64,000 nucleotides of DNA. Source: Paenibacillus_E qinlingensis_A. Lineage in GTDB: Bacteria > Bacillota > Bacilli > Paenibacillales > NBRC-103111. Every line of letters starts with the position of its first letter. Within the stretch, counting starts at the first letter, position 1. Both the position numbers and the translations under genes were made by a program. The notes beneath the pieces were generated by a model, which did not search any database, was not told the DNA's origin, and worked only from the letters and a program-made list of their open reading frames with translations. The DNA lies in assembly GCF_031455095.1 (NCBI RefSeq), contig NZ_JAVDSB010000002.1, positions 124,001 through 188,000 of the forward strand, in the 5' to 3' direction. Below are positions 8,650-16,574 of the stretch, piece after piece.

Positions 8650-9191
8650 GACCAAAAGCGCTTTTGCTAGACAGGGACGGCGTCATCAACCTGGATAAAT
8701 CGTATGTGTACAAAGTGGAGGATTTCGAGTTCAGCGAGGGGATCTTCGAGAGTTTACTGCGATTTCAGCAAGCAGGTTTTTTACTCATCATCGTGACCAA
8801 TCAAGCCGGTATCGGACGGGGATACTACACGGAAATTGACTTTTGGGCATTAACAGCATGGATGGTGAGGCAGTTCAAAAATCATGGTATCCATATAGAC
8901 AAAGTGTATTATTGCCCCTATCACCCCGTACACGGTATCGGTGCTTACAAACGAGAGGCATCGTGCCGAAAACCAAATCCAGGTATGATTTTGCAAGCCA
9001 TAGAAGAGTTCCAGCTAGACCCCGCCTCATCGGTTATCATAGGGGACCACGAGAGTGATATTGAAGCCGGTATGCGAGCGGGAATCGGGACCACGATCTT
9101 ACTAAGTGACAGTGAGGCACGTGCTGCCTCAGCGGCTAGTTTTACTGTACGACATGTGAGTGAGGCTGTTGAGCTTTATTTTGGGAATTAA
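8646..9191 (+). CDS. gmhB: D-glycero-D-manno-heptose 1,7-bisphosphate 7-phosphatase (HAD family)
   Basis: 181 residues. LLLDRDGVINLDKSYVY carries the nucleophile Asp of HAD phosphatases; IIVTNQAGIGRGYY, KPNPGMILQA and IIGDHESDIEAGMRAGI are the remaining motifs. It removes the 7-phosphate so that HddC can act on the 1-phosphate. The zinc loop reads CPYHP then ASCRKPNPG, whereas the E. coli enzyme (from memory) has CPHHP and CDCRKP, so two zinc ligands may be changed. AGGTGG precedes ATG 8646, which overlaps the hddC stop. Confidence 0.9.
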   Translation: MRPKALLLDRDGVINLDKSYVYKVEDFEFSEGIFESLLRFQQAGFLLIIVTNQAGIGRGYYTEIDFWALTAWMVRQFKNHGIHIDKVYYCPYHPVHGIGAYKREASCRKPNPGMILQAIEEFQLDPASSVIIGDHESDIEAGMRAGIGTTILLSDSEARAASAASFTVRHVSEAVELYFGN

Positions 9192-9199
9192 AAGTCAAT

Positions 9200-9236
9200 A
9201 AAAATTCCGAGGATCATTGGCATCCTCGGAATTTTT
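9200..9236. terminator. Terminator of the heptose operon
   Basis: Stem AAATTCCGAGGAT / ATCCTCGGAATTT around a short loop, with A-rich and T-rich flanks; it can also serve the convergent hydrolase gene ending at 9248. Confidence 0.88.
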
Positions 9237-9247
9237 GTTTGTGCCTG

Positions 9248-9922
9248 TTACCCTTGACCGTTCGCAATTTCAGCGAGACGTTCTTTAATATTAGCTGTAC
9301 ATACGCCGCCATGAAACGTAATAACCGTTTCAATATCATAATCCAACAGCTTGGCTACCGATTCCAGCGCTAACGGCATGTCCGGCGTGAATTGCGGATT
9401 TGGAGGCATCAGCATGCCGTCAAGCGACGTTAGAGCATCTCCGGTAATTAATGTTCGGCTGTTGATGTGATACAAACTGATATGATCTGGTGTATGTCCA
9501 GGCGTAAAAATGACTTGAATGCCTCCACAATACGGGAGAATATCGCCATCTTGCAGCGTTACATCCACTTTGGTCGGGGGAGCTAATATCTGGCGTTTCA
9601 CAGTAGGCACTTCGCCTTGAATATAAGGCTTGCCTAGTTCGTGCGCCAACACTTCGATCCGTCCTTCTGAAGCCTTAACTAGCTCTGGCAAGCTGCCGAT
9701 ATGATCCATGTCATGGTGAGTGATTATGATTTTGGTCAACTTGTCAAAAGGAAAGGAAGCTTCAGCAAGTTGCTCGCGTATAAGTCCTAACTGACCTGGG
9801 ATACCCGTATCCACAAGAATGACTTCCTGCTCGTCCCAAAGTAATGCCGCGTGTACGAGGAATGAATTCCCGTTGACATTCATATCCAAAATTAAAGGTT
9901 GAATTCCTGCTTGATTTGCCAT
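9248..9922 (-). CDS. MBL-fold metallo-hydrolase
   Basis: 224 residues with the zinc motif ITHHDMDHIGSLPEL near residue 67, a downstream GHTPDHISLYH, then TGDAL and a final FHGG, in the order expected of the metallo-beta-lactamase fold (glyoxalase II-like branch). A di-metal cytoplasmic hydrolase of unknown substrate, possibly a thioester or lactone. GGAGGTG lies before ATG 9922. It is a single gene facing the heptose operon, with no obvious link to it. Confidence 0.85.
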   Translation of the reverse strand: MANQAGIQPLILDMNVNGNSFLVHAALLWDEQEVILVDTGIPGQLGLIREQLAEASFPFDKLTKIIITHHDMDHIGSLPELVKASEGRIEVLAHELGKPYIQGEVPTVKRQILAPPTKVDVTLQDGDILPYCGGIQVIFTPGHTPDHISLYHINSRTLITGDALTSLDGMLMPPNPQFTPDMPLALESVAKLLDYDIETVITFHGGVCTANIKERLAEIANGQG

Positions 9923-9997
9923 AATTGCACCTCCAGAAAAGTTAGAAAGCCTATACTTATATTGTAAGGGTTGGTGTAGGCAAGAGCAATTTTTGCC

Positions 9998-10240
9998 CTA
10001 GATGTGATTGCTGACGATTACAGTAGTGAGACCAAGTGCAAATATCAATATTCCTAACGGTGTCGCTATACGTTTAGCTGAAAGTCCGCTTTTTCCAATA
10101 AGGTAATTAGCAAGGCCGACACTCAAAGCAAAGATGATGGCTTTCAAATAAAGATTGGATACCCAACTAATCAGGAATTTATCTGCAAGAATAGACAGTA
10201 AACAGATCGCAGCGAAAAATAATGGAAAGTGTAATTTCAT
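9998..10240 (-). CDS. Small hypothetical membrane protein
   Basis: 80 residues with three hydrophobic segments (about 5-20, 30-48 and 60-76) separated by short basic loops such as GKSGLSAKRIATPLG. AGGGGG lies 4 bases before ATG 10240, which argues for a real gene. I do not recognise a family. It stands alone between the MBL hydrolase and a repeat element. Confidence 0.6.
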   Translation of the reverse strand: MKLHFPLFFAAICLLSILADKFLISWVSNLYLKAIIFALSVGLANYLIGKSGLSAKRIATPLGILIFALGLTTVIVSNHI

Positions 10241-10393
10241 GAGTCCCCCTTAGCAGACAGTAGAATTAGCATATTTTCACTATTTTACCACAAAAAGATT
10301 ATTACGTCCTTTACGAAGGGCTGTCCCTAACGTCTTCCCGCGAGAGGGAACGAGGATGTCCTAATTGCGGATACATAGGTGAAATCGTCATCA

Positions 10394-10525
10394 AAGGGGA
10401 ACTACAATACCCTATTTCGCCGAAAAATGCGATAAATTACAAAAATTGGCCAAATAGCGTATCTAGGTTCCTTTCAGATTAAATTTCAGCCAATTTCATC
10501 CAAATAAGGCATCTAGGTTCCCCTT
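10394..10525. repeat. 132-bp imperfect palindromic intergenic element with internal 50-bp direct repeat
   Basis: The ends are exact inverted repeats, AAGGGGAAC (10394-10402) and GTTCCCCTT (10517-10525), and the pairing continues inward imperfectly. Inside, CCAAATAGCGTATCTAGGTT (from 10450) recurs as CCAAATAAGGCATCTAGGTT (from 10500), exactly 50 bases later. It fills most of the 370-base gap between the small membrane protein and mdh, which has no ORF. Looks like a dispersed Paenibacillus-type repeat; function unknown. Confidence 0.65.
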
Positions 10526-10562
10526 AATGGTCGCCTCAGCACTCTATCCATTACTGAAAAGC

Positions 10563-10588
10563 AAAAAAAGCCCTAATCGATAAGGCTT
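10563..10588 (-). terminator. Terminator of the eut-mdh operon
   Basis: On the minus strand a stem from AAGCC...GGGCTT is followed by seven T residues, 23 bases after the mdh stop. Confidence 0.75.
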
Positions 10589-10610
10589 CGCGTTTGGTTA
10601 TGGGTATCAT

Positions 10611-11549
10611 TCACTTCTTCATATGAGCTAACACCTGACGAACGGAATCGGCTGATCTATCTAGATCACGTTTTTCTTGTTCCGTTAGTTGCACTTCCAG
10701 TATCTTCTCAACACCGTCTCCACCGATAACCGTTGGAACACCAAGATAGATGTCTCGATAACCATACTCCCCTTCTAAATAAGCAACGGATGGGAGCACA
10801 CGCTTCTTATCCTTCAGAATGGCTTCTGCCATGTGCACCAAAGCGGCGGCTGGCGCATAATAAGCACTTCCATTCCCTAGCAGACTTACGATTTCACCGC
10901 CGCCTTTACGGGTTCTTTCAACAATAACCTCCAAGCGATCTGGAGGAATAAGTTTATCGATCGGAATACCGCCAACACTTGAATACCGTATTAACGGAAC
11001 CATATCATCACCATGACCACCAAGTACAAATCCTGTGATGTCCTCTACGGATACTTGCAATTCCATGGCAACAAACGCATTGAACCTAGCTGTGTCCAAC
11101 ACACCTGATTGACCAATGACACGATTTTTGGGGAAGCCGGTCGTTTGGTAACAGACATACGTCATGACATCTACCGGATTGCTCAGAACGAGAATGTAAC
11201 TGGTTGGCGCATAGTTGGCCACATTTTCAGCGACGGACTTCATAATGGCTGCATTCGTATGTACTAATTCATCCCGACTCATGCCCGGCTTTCGAGCCAT
11301 CCCTGCCGTTATGATCACCATGTCGGCGTCATGCATATCTTCATAACGAGATGTACCCCTAATATGACTGTTAAAAGCTTGCACAGGTCCGGCTTCCAGC
11401 ATATCCAGCGCTTTGCCTTTCGTTGCATTTTCTAGATCCGGAATATCCAGTAACACGATATCGCCCAGCTCTTTTTGCGCCAGCATTAGTGCAGTCGTTG
11501 CACCGGTAAAGCCAGCTCCAATCACTGCGATTTTTTTTCGTTTAAACAC
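10611..11549 (-). CDS. mdh: Malate dehydrogenase (NAD, LDH-like type) at the end of a eut microcompartment operon
   Basis: About 312 residues, the normal length of Bacillus Mdh. It has the NAD motif VIGAGFTGATTA, the substrate loop ITAGMARKPGMSRDEL whose Arg marks a malate rather than lactate enzyme, VLSNPVDVMTY, RVIGQSGVLDTARF, and the catalytic His in GGHGDDMVP. It oxidises malate to oxaloacetate with NAD, reversibly. GTG 11549 has GGTGAGG six bases upstream; the frame reaches another GTG at 11561. It lies 21 bases after the last shell gene and before the operon terminator, so it is co-transcribed with eut genes, an unusual partner. No encapsulation helix is visible, so it is probably cytosolic. 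Confidence 0.92.
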   Translation of the reverse strand: MFKRKKIAVIGAGFTGATTALMLAQKELGDIVLLDIPDLENATKGKALDMLEAGPVQAFNSHIRGTSRYEDMHDADMVIITAGMARKPGMSRDELVHTNAAIMKSVAENVANYAPTSYILVLSNPVDVMTYVCYQTTGFPKNRVIGQSGVLDTARFNAFVAMELQVSVEDITGFVLGGHGDDMVPLIRYSSVGGIPIDKLIPPDRLEVIVERTRKGGGEIVSLLGNGSAYYAPAAALVHMAEAILKDKKRVLPSVAYLEGEYGYRDIYLGVPTVIGGDGVEKILEVQLTEQEKRDLDRSADSVRQVLAHMKK

Positions 11550-11570
11550 CAATGTCCTCACCTCTACTGC

Positions 11571-11855
11571 CTATTCAAGTACATCCCTTTTCGTAAGAAT
11601 GTGATTGACTCCATCGTCTGGGCGTGCAATCATGTGCGCAGCAATCATGACGCCGACTCGCTTCGCTGCTTCTTTCCCTGCATCTAATGCTGCTTGAACA
11701 GCACCAACATCACCTGCCACCAAGATCGTCATCAGTCCCGCGTCAACACTCTCCTGCCTAATCAATGTGACATTCGCTGATTTAATCATAGCGTCGGCAG
11801 CGACGACGGAAGCGATATAGCCTCTCGTCTCAATCATACCCAATGCTTGTGACAT
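11571..11855 (-). CDS. eutM: Microcompartment shell hexamer protein (BMC-H)
   Basis: 94 residues of one BMC domain: ALGMIETRGYIASVVAADAM at the start, then GDVGAVQAALDAGKEAA and HMIARPDD. Such proteins form cyclic hexamers that tile the flat facets and let small molecules through the central pore. AGGGGGTGAGGGG precedes ATG 11855. Lies 4 bases after eutN. The pore loop differs from the other hexamer gene at 13066 (VDAGLMT versus HAGGGLVT), so the two probably have different selectivity. The eutM label is by resemblance. Confidence 0.92.
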   Translation of the reverse strand: MSQALGMIETRGYIASVVAADAMIKSANVTLIRQESVDAGLMTILVAGDVGAVQAALDAGKEAAKRVGVMIAAHMIARPDDGVNHILTKRDVLE

Positions 11856-11859
11856 CCCC

Positions 11860-12132
11860 TCACCCCCTTTCTACATCGATTGAATCTATAATTCCGATAA
11901 TGACAGCATCAATCGGCAAGTCTTTATCCTTGATAACAAGTCGGGCCGCGCTGCCTTTGGTCACCATGACGCGATCTCCAACGCCTGCGCCAATACGATC
12001 CAAAGCGACCAATGGCGTATCAATGGGTGACCCATTCGGCCCTTCCGGCTGAACGAACAGAAACTTTAACCCTGTAAGTTCATCCTCTTTTCGAGTCGCC
12101 CACACATTTCCGATGACTGTACCCACTTGCAT
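11860..12132 (-). CDS. eutN: Microcompartment vertex pentamer protein (EutN/CcmL, BMC-P)
   Basis: 90 residues starting MQVGTVIGNVWATRKEDELT, with VALDRIGAGVGDRVMVTKG and a C-terminal IDAVIIGIIDSIDV, the pattern of EutN/CcmL proteins that cap the twelve shell vertices as pentamers. GAGGCGGTG lies before ATG 12132. It is 12 bases downstream of pduL in the eut operon. Only one BMC-P gene is present, enough for one shell type. Confidence 0.95.
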   Translation of the reverse strand: MQVGTVIGNVWATRKEDELTGLKFLFVQPEGPNGSPIDTPLVALDRIGAGVGDRVMVTKGSAARLVIKDKDLPIDAVIIGIIDSIDVERG

Positions 12133-12144
12133 AAGTTCACCGCC

Positions 12145-13023
12145 TCATGACTGTTTGAATAGAATCGTAATCCCTTTATCTTTGGCTGTATCACGCGCTA
12201 GCGGGGTAATAATGGTATGTTTGGATACGGTAATCGTCGAGGCGTCCAGCTCCTGTATATCGCGCTGTGTGAGTAATTTTTGCTCGATAAGCTGCACATT
12301 CTCCTGGTAGCCGCGATTACGTCTAGCTGGTTCGGCCAGTTGCTCATCCAATTCAGTAGTTTGGCGCATCCACTTACTATCGGATGGGTGTAGGATTATT
12401 CCCGTATCTCCCGTTGCAAGCCATGCGGCATTCGCCTCATCTGTATCCATGTGCATCTCTAGTTTGTATCGCTCAGACACTCTAATTCGCACGTTGTCAT
12501 ACACAATGGATCTTGGCCCAGCGATCTGGACTAAAACATCTTCACCCTGCTTGAAGCCATACATCTTCGCATCTTGAGGCGACATATGAATATGACGCTG
12601 CGCGATAATGAGGCCCTCAGTCAGATATAAGCTGCCCTTCGGGCCTACGATTGTAACGGGTGAAGACCCCTGAACATCTCCTGATTCTCGAAGAGGCGGC
12701 TGATATCCGAGCTTCATAGCATCGGTCCTGCTTATCTCTACTTGGGTCGCTCCACGTACAGGTCCAAGAATTCTAACATTTTCTATACTGCCTTTCGGTC
12801 CGACAATAAGCACAGTTTCGTTAGCGGCAAATTGACCCGGTTGAAATAGATCTGACTTTTGGGTTAACTCGTATCCGGCACCAAATAAGGTCTCCAGATG
12901 TTCTATGGACACATGCGCATGCCGTGCTGAGACGCCAATAGGTATCCCTGGTGTTGTTTGGCCAGCCCGTTTGAGCCGAAGTACGACTTCTTCTACAATG
13001 GACTGGACGATTTGCGGATCCAT
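12145..13023 (-). CDS. pduL: Phosphate acyltransferase PduL with long C-terminal extension
   Basis: 292 residues, about 80 longer than typical PduL. Residues 1-18 (DPQIVQSIVEEVVLRLK) form an amphipathic helix of encapsulation-peptide type. The two PduL halves carry the zinc motifs VSARHAHVS (about 33), QRHIHMSPQDA (about 140) and MHMDTDEANA (about 185). PduL converts acetyl-CoA and phosphate to acetyl phosphate and recycles CoA inside the shell; here it takes the place of EutD. The extension (from about residue 210) is helical and ends in VSKHTIITPLARDTAKDKGI, recalling a short module found in EutQ/EutT-like proteins. GAGGTGATT precedes ATG 13023. Confidence 0.92.
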   Translation of the reverse strand: MDPQIVQSIVEEVVLRLKRAGQTTPGIPIGVSARHAHVSIEHLETLFGAGYELTQKSDLFQPGQFAANETVLIVGPKGSIENVRILGPVRGATQVEISRTDAMKLGYQPPLRESGDVQGSSPVTIVGPKGSLYLTEGLIIAQRHIHMSPQDAKMYGFKQGEDVLVQIAGPRSIVYDNVRIRVSERYKLEMHMDTDEANAAWLATGDTGIILHPSDSKWMRQTTELDEQLAEPARRNRGYQENVQLIEQKLLTQRDIQELDASTITVSKHTIITPLARDTAKDKGITILFKQS

Positions 13024-13065
13024 GATGAATCACCTCAGCTTCCCTTCTGCATGATGTGCAAACAC

Positions 13066-13359
13066 TTATTTTTCTTGCTCAAATTTAGGCAAAATGCTGT
13101 CCAGTTCATTGTGCGGACGCGCAATGACATGGACGGATAGCAGCTCACCTACACGTTGTGCCGCTGCTGCTCCTGCATCCGTTGCCGCTTTGACAGCACC
13201 AACATCTCCGCGAACAAGCACCGTTACAAGGCCGCCTCCAGCATGTACCTTCCCGACAATATGCACATTGGCCGCTTTGACCATCGCATCTGCCGCTTCA
13301 ATGGACGCAACCAACCCTTTTGTTTCAATCATACCTAACGCTGTCAGTTCTCTGGACAT
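13066..13359 (-). CDS. Microcompartment shell hexamer protein (BMC-H)
   Basis: 97 residues of one BMC domain: ALGMIETKGLVASIEAADAM, then the pore-side HAGGGLVTVLVRGDVGAV and HVIARPHNELD. A paralogue of the 11571 gene, sharing much of the helix face but with a glycine-rich pore loop. Builds shell facets of the ethanolamine compartment. AGGAGG is placed before ATG 13359; it lies between eutE and pduL. Confidence 0.93.
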   Translation of the reverse strand: MSRELTALGMIETKGLVASIEAADAMVKAANVHIVGKVHAGGGLVTVLVRGDVGAVKAATDAGAAAAQRVGELLSVHVIARPHNELDSILPKFEQEK

Positions 13360-13386
13360 ATGAAATTCCTCCTAAGTTTATTGGGA

Positions 13387-14916
13387 TTATATGTGAGCCA
13401 TCACTTGTTGTACTAATTTGATCACAGTGGCCTTATCTACATGTCCTGTAGCTCCAACCTTATCTAACACAAGATTCACGAATTCTGCGATCCGCTCTTC
13501 TTGGTTAGGCTGTCCCGTAGACTTTGAGACAGGGTAAGTTTGGATTGCCGGCTTAGGGATATCTACTTGTTTGATCCCATAGGCCAGACGTTTTACAGTC
13601 ATAAGATGATGGGCCGTCAGATTATCGGATGTTATATTTCCTCCAAATGAACCACAACCTAGTGTAAAAGAAGGCTGGAGTCCCGTCGTACTGCCAACCG
13701 CACCAAGTGCCGAAGGGGTATTCACTACAATGCGTGACACAGGCATTCGCAAAGCGAAGGTTCGTGCGATTTCATCATCCGTCGTATGCAGGGCTAACGT
13801 ATGCCCTCTTCCTCCTAAATCCAACAGCTGCTCGCAGATCACAGCCGCCTCCTCCCAACCAGCTGCCGTGTAAAAAGCAAAAACCGGCGCCAATTTTTCG
13901 ATGGAAAATGGCACATCCCTTCCAATTTGCGATTCTTCTGCAATCAACAACCTCGTCTCAGATGGAACATGCACACCTGCCATATCGGCGATCGCTTTGG
14001 CGCTACGGCCAACAATCTTTGAATTGAGCTTGCCAGGAGCTGGTGAAATGAGGGGTTCCAGTCTCTTCTTCTCTTCTTCATTCAAGAAATATGCACCTTG
14101 GTTCTTAAATTCGCGCATGACCATCTCACGAATAACCCGATCGACTACGACCGCTTGTTCTGATGCACAAATCGTTCCATGATCAAATGTTTTGCTATCG
14201 ACAATGCGTTGAACAGCTTTGGCTATTTCAGCGGATTTCTCAATGTAAACCGGTACGTTGCCAGGGCCTACGCCGTACGCTGGTTTACCTGAGCTGTAAG
14301 CTGCCTTGACCAAAGCACTTCCGCCTGTAGCCAAAATCAAGTGAATATCCGCATGCTTCATTAAGCCTTCTGTGGCTTCCATCGTCGGCTGTGTGATCCA
14401 CCCGATCAAGCCTTCCGGTGCGCCAGCTGCTACAGCTGCTCGCGAACAAATCCGGGCAGCTTCAACCGTACACTTCGCTGCTGAAGGATGGGGACTAAAG
14501 ACAATGGCATTCCGCGCTTTCAATGCAATCAAGCTTGTAAAAATAGCCGTGGACGTTGGGTTCGTTGTTGGAACAATACCTGCAATGACACCGAAGGGTG
14601 CAGCCAGCTCGATGATTTTCTTATCTCGAAATTCATTAATGACGCCGACCGTCTTCAGATCACGAATAGACGCATATACGTCTCGAGAAGCCACTTGGTT
14701 CTTAATCACTTTGTGCTCAACAACACCTAGCCCCGTTTCCTCGACGGCAAGTGAAGCTAACTCGAAAGCTTTCCCAAATGCTGCATCTGCCAAGGCTTTG
14801 ACGATGCGATCTACGTCTTGTTGCGAGAAAGCTTGAAACTGTGATTGAGCTGCCTTCGCCCGCTTAACGGCATCTCTCATTTCTTGCATAGCTTGCAAAT
14901 CTTTGTCCAGCTGCAT
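13387..14916 (-). CDS. eutE: Acetaldehyde dehydrogenase (CoA-acetylating), microcompartment type
   Basis: 509 residues. The aldehyde dehydrogenase core includes GVIAGIVPTTNPTSTAIF, the cofactor region ILATGGSALVKAAYSSGKPA, GVGPGNVPVYIE, and the catalytic Cys in FDHGTICASEQAVVVD (about residue 250). It turns acetaldehyde, CoA and NAD into acetyl-CoA and NADH. After a Pro/Ser/Gln linker the C-terminus has two short amphipathic helices (RIAEFVNLVLDKV and TVIKLVQQVMAHI) that look like encapsulation peptides. There is no fused alcohol dehydrogenase. GGAGAAGGGG precedes ATG 14916; 42 bases separate it from eutL. Confidence 0.92.
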   Translation of the reverse strand: MQLDKDLQAMQEMRDAVKRAKAAQSQFQAFSQQDVDRIVKALADAAFGKAFELASLAVEETGLGVVEHKVIKNQVASRDVYASIRDLKTVGVINEFRDKKIIELAAPFGVIAGIVPTTNPTSTAIFTSLIALKARNAIVFSPHPSAAKCTVEAARICSRAAVAAGAPEGLIGWITQPTMEATEGLMKHADIHLILATGGSALVKAAYSSGKPAYGVGPGNVPVYIEKSAEIAKAVQRIVDSKTFDHGTICASEQAVVVDRVIREMVMREFKNQGAYFLNEEEKKRLEPLISPAPGKLNSKIVGRSAKAIADMAGVHVPSETRLLIAEESQIGRDVPFSIEKLAPVFAFYTAAGWEEAAVICEQLLDLGGRGHTLALHTTDDEIARTFALRMPVSRIVVNTPSALGAVGSTTGLQPSFTLGCGSFGGNITSDNLTAHHLMTVKRLAYGIKQVDIPKPAIQTYPVSKSTGQPNQEERIAEFVNLVLDKVGATGHVDKATVIKLVQQVMAHI

Positions 14917-14958
14917 CGTTCCCCTTCTCCTTTCTGTCCATCCTTTTCCTCGGGCAAA

Positions 14959-15609
14959 TTAGTAGAGTAGCGGCTTATTGGCAATTTCAATAATACTCGC
15001 CCTAAATGCATCCGCTGCAGCCTGGCAAGCAGCTTGCTTGCCTGTCAACAATCCACCGCCAAAGTTCGTCTCCGAAGGCGGGCCAAAAAACTTCATGAGC
15101 CGCACATCAGCGGCTTTCAAAGCCGCGTCGAGACCATACATCGCTTCGAGTGGCGGAGCAATTAAATACGCGATTGGCTCTCCCTCGTTAATGCCAGCCA
15201 ACTTGGAGAGATAACTTCCCGTTCTTGCTACCACGTGTGCATATAAAGCATGACTCTGATTCTCATTTAGCGATTCAAAAAAAGCCTCATAGTGAATCGT
15301 ATGTGCAATCGCTTCAAGCCCGCTTCTAACCTCATCTGGATTCGATCCCGCAATAACTCCGATGAATTCGCCCGATAACGGCCCAGAGGCATGGCTGGCG
15401 CCTGCATAAAAGGAGCGTGCATACACAACCTCAACATCCGCTTGTTTCGTTGCTTCATCTAGCGCCGTATAGCCGACATCATCAATTGTCGTTGTCAGCA
15501 TACCTAAGCTTCGATACCCCGGTTTTAACTGATATTCAATCGCTAACGACTCATCTACATGTGGAATGATACGAACAGCCAATATTTCAGCCCTAATCTT
15601 TTCCGGCAT
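14959..15609 (-). CDS. eutL: Tandem-domain microcompartment shell protein EutL (BMC-T)
   Basis: 216 residues, matching EutL length. It begins MPEKIRAEILAVRIIPHVD and contains GMLTTTIDDVGYTALDEAT, VEVVYARSFYAGASHASGPL, IAYLIAPPLEAMYGLDAALK and FGGGLLTGKQAACQAAADAF. EutL forms trimers whose large gated pore may pass cofactors. ATG 15609 lies inside the 3' end of eutC (17-base overlap), with AAGGAGG 12 bases upstream; the frame runs back to 15759 but that part is eutC sequence in another frame. Confidence 0.94.
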   Translation of the reverse strand: MPEKIRAEILAVRIIPHVDESLAIEYQLKPGYRSLGMLTTTIDDVGYTALDEATKQADVEVVYARSFYAGASHASGPLSGEFIGVIAGSNPDEVRSGLEAIAHTIHYEAFFESLNENQSHALYAHVVARTGSYLSKLAGINEGEPIAYLIAPPLEAMYGLDAALKAADVRLMKFFGPPSETNFGGGLLTGKQAACQAAADAFRASIIEIANKPLLY

Positions 15610-16528
15610 GACGGGCTGACGCCTCCTTCTGTACCAACGATATCCCACTCGCTTGATAGGCAAGAATTTTGGCGATGACATCCCCCAAGTAAGCCCCCGC
15701 CTCGACAGGTGGAATGCCACCTGAATGAATGTTGGAAACGACCATCCGTTCCGCCTCAATCATGCCTCTTCGAGGTCGATAGCAAAGGTAAGCACTTAAT
15801 GATTCGGCACTTAGCAAGCCAGGACGTTCCCCGATAAGGAGGATGATCACTTCCGGCTGCAACACTTCTCCGACTTCATCCATGACCGCTACCCGACCCT
15901 TTTCAATGTAAAAAGACGTGCCATAGGCAATCCCTAATTTGTTTAATGACTGCTGAAGTGATAACAGCACATCGGCCGCATTTCGCTCAATGGCTTGCGA
16001 GCTGAGTCCATCAGATACGATCATTTGTACTTTGGGCCCATGAACACATCGTTCGGAAATGATCTGAATGGCCTCAGGGGACAGCCGCCTTCCCAAATCC
16101 GGACGACGGATATATGCTTCTTTATCCGAAACTTGCGTCTGTACCGCAAATAAGTGGAGACGCTTCAGCCATTCCGGTGAAACTTCCCCGTATACAGCAT
16201 CCACTGCTGCCGCATGATCCAGTCGAAACTTTAACCATGCTTCCGTTTTGGGTCGCAAACCAGCTCTTCCCACACCAATTCTGGCAGGGGTTGTACGGGT
16301 AAGTGCTAACAACTCATCCTTGCTATGAGCATCGTCGATACCCACTCGTGTCTGTAGTTCCTGCAAAACGTCATCCAACTGATCTGTTACACGAACAGAA
16401 CCTGTTTCAATGGATACCGCCGCCTTAGGCAAATGATCCCACACCTTCACCATACCGTCCGTCTGGTGGGTATTCGTCATTTTATCCAGTACCAATCTGG
16501 TAATAGATTCAATGAGCTCATGATTCAT
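15593..16528 (-). CDS. eutC: Ethanolamine ammonia-lyase small subunit
   Basis: 311 residues. ELIESITRLVLDKM at the N-terminus is an encapsulation-type helix, followed by a linker and the EutC core: TPARIGVGRAGLRPKT, FRLDHAAAVDAVYGEV, VQMIVSDGLSSQAIERNA, LIGERPGLLSAESLSAYLCY and NIHSGGIPPVEAG. With EutB it forms the adenosylcobalamin-dependent lyase that splits ethanolamine to acetaldehyde and ammonia. GAGGAGGTG is placed before ATG 16528. Directly follows eutB, as in other eut operons. Confidence 0.96.
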   Translation of the reverse strand: MNHELIESITRLVLDKMTNTHQTDGMVKVWDHLPKAAVSIETGSVRVTDQLDDVLQELQTRVGIDDAHSKDELLALTRTTPARIGVGRAGLRPKTEAWLKFRLDHAAAVDAVYGEVSPEWLKRLHLFAVQTQVSDKEAYIRRPDLGRRLSPEAIQIISERCVHGPKVQMIVSDGLSSQAIERNAADVLLSLQQSLNKLGIAYGTSFYIEKGRVAVMDEVGEVLQPEVIILLIGERPGLLSAESLSAYLCYRPRRGMIEAERMVVSNIHSGGIPPVEAGAYLGDVIAKILAYQASGISLVQKEASARHAGKD

Positions 16529-16574
16529 CCTGTGTTCACCTCCTCAGCAACCTGCATGAACCACTTCTCAGAAA

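Noticed and set aside
9735..9760. Lactonase (quorum-quenching) role for the MBL hydrolase
   Set aside because: The H-x-D-H motif is common to many MBL-fold enzymes; nothing in the sequence or context singles out lactones.
10611..11549. Lactate dehydrogenase, which could replace alcohol dehydrogenase directly
   Set aside because: The substrate loop has the Arg of malate dehydrogenases (MARKPGMSR) and the whole protein follows Bacillus Mdh, so malate is the likely substrate.
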